Source: Candidatus Stygibacter frigidus (GTDB taxonomy: Bacteria > Cloacimonadota > Cloacimonadia > Cloacimonadales > TCS61). From it: a stretch of DNA of 9,684 nt. Positions 7,660-9,684 of the stretch are shown one piece after another (positions within the stretch are counted from its first letter, which is position 1; each line of letters starts with the position of its first letter). The translations under genes and the position numbers were made by a program. Location: positions 1 through 9,684 of the forward strand of contig JAVCCT010000272.1 in NCBI GenBank assembly GCA_030765325.1, written 5' to 3'. The notes beneath the pieces are model-generated. The model worked only from the letters and a program-made list of their open reading frames with translations. It was not told the DNA's origin and did no database searches.

Positions 7660-9684
7660 TTACTCGCTATTTAATCTTTTTAGATATTCTCTGATCAATT
7701 CCTGATATTCCTGAGGATAATTCTGGTAATTTTCTTCCAGAAGTGCCTTTTGACGCAGTTTATCAAATTTAAGCTGAATCTCTTCAGGCGTATCCCATTC
7801 CAGGAAGTCACTTGTTTCTGCTTTTCGTTTTTTGCTGAAATCACGTTTATGAATAGATTTCTGGGCATCTAAAAGTCTTGATAATATCCGCTCCTGGGTA
7901 TCAATCATATCCTGATCAATCTTTCCCCGTTTCAAGTTGCGTGAGATACCTTCCAGATCTTCTATCATTTTATTGATGGAGCTCGCCTGCTTCTGGGCTT
8001 CTGGATTGTTCTGCAATGTCCTTTTCAGATTTTCTGCCAGCCGTCCTTCTTCTTCTGCCAGTCTTTGCATATCCTGCAGCATCTGCTGACTGGGTCTGCC
8101 ATTCTGCATCATCTGCTGATATATCTGCTGCGTGAGCATATTCATCATCATCTGCTGTTCACTCATCTGCATCATTTGCTGCATAAGCGACTGCATTCCA
8201 CCACTACCACCACCCTGCTGCATGTTTTGACTGCTCTGCATCAGATCATAGATCATCATGTTTATACCCTTTTGGATATCCTCAAGATATTGTGCCACAT
8301 TACTGCTTTTGGCATCATTGATATATTGAAAAAGCTCGCGATATTCTGCCATGGTATAATTTACATCATAGACGAATTTTGGTCCCAGCGCCAGCACAAT
8401 CATGGGCACCGCATATAGTTTCTGCAATGCCAGATTTATCCCTTCATGCTCAGCGATCAGATCAGGCAGAATCTTGAATGGGTCACGGGCAAAATGATCT
8501 CTAATATCCTGATGCCCTCTGCTCATAAATATAAAACTGCGTATTGCCTCATCAAGCGCTTCACCAATCTCCATTGATCCGCTCATGCTCATCATGGAGC
8601 TCATATTCTCAAGTTGTGAACGCAGCCTTTGCATTTTGCTTTTGGCACTCTGCTGAGATTGCTGAGCCTGGCTCATTTCCTGATCCTGCAATTGCTGACT
8701 GGCGCTATCTATATCACTGCTCAAGCTATCCATCATGCCGCTTTCCATTAATTCCTGCATCTGCTGGCTTACTTCACCATCCTTTTGCGGATCAAGCAGG
8801 CTCATTGCCTCTTCCATCTGCTTCTGCAGTTCTGCCAGCTTATCCTGCTGCTGCTGCTGCTCTTCTGCCAGTTTTTCACTGCTTTCCGTACCCTCTGAGG
8901 TTCTGTCATTAAGATCAGACTGCATCTTTTCCATTTCTTCTGCCAGTTCCAGGGCTTTCTGCATAGTCTGTTCTTTCTTTATATCTTCCAAAAGCTGCAA
9001 GGTCTGGTCAATCTGCTGAGAGAAATCTTCCATGGAGAACTTCATGTTTTCCATAGCTTTCTGCATGATTTCAGGGTCCATATTTTCCATGGCTTTCTGC
9101 ATATCTTCCATTGCCTGTTTCATATCATCACTGGAAATCTCTTCCATCAATTCCTGAATACGCTGCATCTTTTCCAGTGTCTCCTGAGAAAGTGCCTGAT
9201 TGTTCTGCATTTTATCTACTAAATCCTGATAGCTCTCTGCCATGTTTTCCACATTCTCAGAAAGCTCTTCCTGCTTCTGCATCAGGTTTTCCAGGTCTTT
9301 TTTATCTTCCCAGTCGTATTCTTCTTTCTTCATCAATTCCCGGCGTTTCTCTTCAAAATCCTTCTGTAATAATTCACTATCTTCGGAGAACTTTTCAAGG
9401 AGATTAGATTTCGCTTCTTCTTCGTATTCTATTTCCTGATATATCTCAGAAATGGAAGGAAACCTTGCCACATAGCGCTCGCTGCGAGATGTTTGTCCCC
9501 AGGGAGTATTATCTGTGATCTCAATCCAGTAGTTCAAACGGTCTCCCGGGATCAACCAGATATCATTAAGATTAAAAATATAATTCAGCTCCAGAGTAGT
9601 ACCCGAAATTTCTTTCTGTACCACCAGGCTATCTTCGGCTTCATTATTGATAAAATATTTCAGTTTCAGGTTTTGCAGACCATA
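7660..9684 (-). CDS. DUF4175-like large coiled-coil protein (5' end cut by window edge)
   Basis: The frame is open to the right edge; 674 C-terminal residues are visible, with no start. Visible residues 1 to about 95 form a beta-rich domain (LKLKYFINN, GDRLNYWIEITDN, RSERYVARFPS). That pattern matches the segment before the coiled coil in DUF4175-type proteins, a match recalled from memory rather than searched. Residues about 95-365 are a long Glu/Gln/Lys/Met coiled coil with a Q5 run and a 12-residue direct repeat (MQKAMENM twice). Residues about 370-490 are a more globular helical part (GEALDEAIRSFIFMSRGH, PMIVLALGPKFVYD). A GGGSGG hinge leads to a Met/Gln-rich stretch (497-535) and a helical tail. 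Full-length relatives usually have N-terminal membrane helices, which would lie outside this window. Function is unknown; an envelope role is inferred from family topology and the secreted TPR neighbour. Confidence 0.75.
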   Translation of the reverse strand, partial: YGLQNLKLKYFINNEAEDSLVVQKEISGTTLELNYIFNLNDIWLIPGDRLNYWIEITDNTPWGQTSRSERYVARFPSISEIYQEIEYEEEAKSNLLEKFSEDSELLQKDFEEKRRELMKKEEYDWEDKKDLENLMQKQEELSENVENMAESYQDLVDKMQNNQALSQETLEKMQRIQELMEEISSDDMKQAMEDMQKAMENMDPEIMQKAMENMKFSMEDFSQQIDQTLQLLEDIKKEQTMQKALELAEEMEKMQSDLNDRTSEGTESSEKLAEEQQQQQDKLAELQKQMEEAMSLLDPQKDGEVSQQMQELMESGMMDSLSSDIDSASQQLQDQEMSQAQQSQQSAKSKMQRLRSQLENMSSMMSMSGSMEIGEALDEAIRSFIFMSRGHQDIRDHFARDPFKILPDLIAEHEGINLALQKLYAVPMIVLALGPKFVYDVNYTMAEYRELFQYINDAKSSNVAQYLEDIQKGINMMIYDLMQSSQNMQQGGGSGGMQSLMQQMMQMSEQQMMMNMLTQQIYQQMMQNGRPSQQMLQDMQRLAEEEGRLAENLKRTLQNNPEAQKQASSINKMIEDLEGISRNLKRGKIDQDMIDTQERILSRLLDAQKSIHKRDFSKKRKAETSDFLEWDTPEEIQLKFDKLRQKALLEENYQNYPQEYQELIREYLKRLNSE
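8845..8859 (-). repeat. CAG trinucleotide run (five units) encoding Gln5
   Basis: The + strand shows five perfect CTG units. On the coding strand they are five CAG codons in the coiled coil of the DUF4175-like protein. A short run like this can change length by slippage without breaking the frame. Confidence 0.85.
9047..9102 (-). repeat. 36-base-period direct repeat inside the coiled-coil gene
   Basis: TTTTCCATAGCTTTCTGCAT (9047-9066, + strand) recurs at 9083-9102 with one change (G for A). The 36-base offset equals 12 codons and encodes the repeated peptide MQKAMENM. It looks like an in-frame internal duplication. Confidence 0.8.

Noticed and set aside
8065..8418. + strand frame encoding a His/Leu-rich 117-residue peptide
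   Set aside because: It is the antisense of the Met/Gln-rich coding region; CAT and CTG codons mirror Met and Gln codons. It has no ribosome binding site and lies inside a clear minus-strand gene.
8544..9439. Several + strand frames rich in Ser, Cys and Pro
   Set aside because: They are antisense to the coiled-coil gene and reflect its Glu/Lys/Gln codons. No start signals or protein-like composition.

Overview
The window is AT-rich and every gene in it lies on the minus strand, so it is described here from high to low coordinates. Short Shine-Dalgarno-led, often overlapping genes, a Lys/Glu-rich proteome, a CCA-encoding tRNA gene and a DUF4175-like coiled-coil protein next to a TPR lipoprotein/periplasmic-type protein all point to a Gram-negative bacterium. 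The best guess is the Fibrobacterota-Chlorobiota-Bacteroidota (FCB) sphere, for example Cloacimonadota. This taxonomic guess is inference only; no marker gene in the window proves it.

Region 1 (9684 to 4725) is a tightly packed four-gene operon. Its first gene is the C-terminal part of a large DUF4175-like coiled-coil protein whose start lies beyond the window edge. Next come a secreted TPR protein, a 76-residue two-helix membrane protein with an acidic tail, and a XerD-type tyrosine recombinase. The genes are separated by 32 bases (or 2, if the first ATG is used), then 1 base, then overlap by 14 bases. Co-transcription and translational coupling are therefore very likely.

Region 2 (4724 to 4422) holds a 190-base AT-rich spacer, a complete tRNA-Arg(CCG) with encoded CCA, and a clear intrinsic terminator (9-bp stem, GCGA tetraloop, run of eight T) directly behind it.

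Region 3 (4421 to about 4110) is noncoding. It contains a degenerate repeat cluster, one inverted and two direct copies of a roughly 20-base unit, that can fold into competing hairpins. A candidate promoter for the next operon follows.

Region 4 (4102 to 1) is a two-gene signalling operon. A stand-alone CheR-type methyltransferase is followed, 11 bases later, by a very large membrane hybrid histidine kinase. The kinase order is TM, dCache-like sensor, TM, HAMP, GAF, AEEL-heptad coiled coil, HisKA, HATPase, receiver and a second receiver cut by the window edge. No MCP, CheA, CheW or CheB is visible, so this looks like a non-flagellar signalling module in which methylation may tune a kinase. That is the most interesting idea in the window. 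Otherwise the region is made of recognisable families, and I see no CRISPR array, transposon, prophage or defence system.
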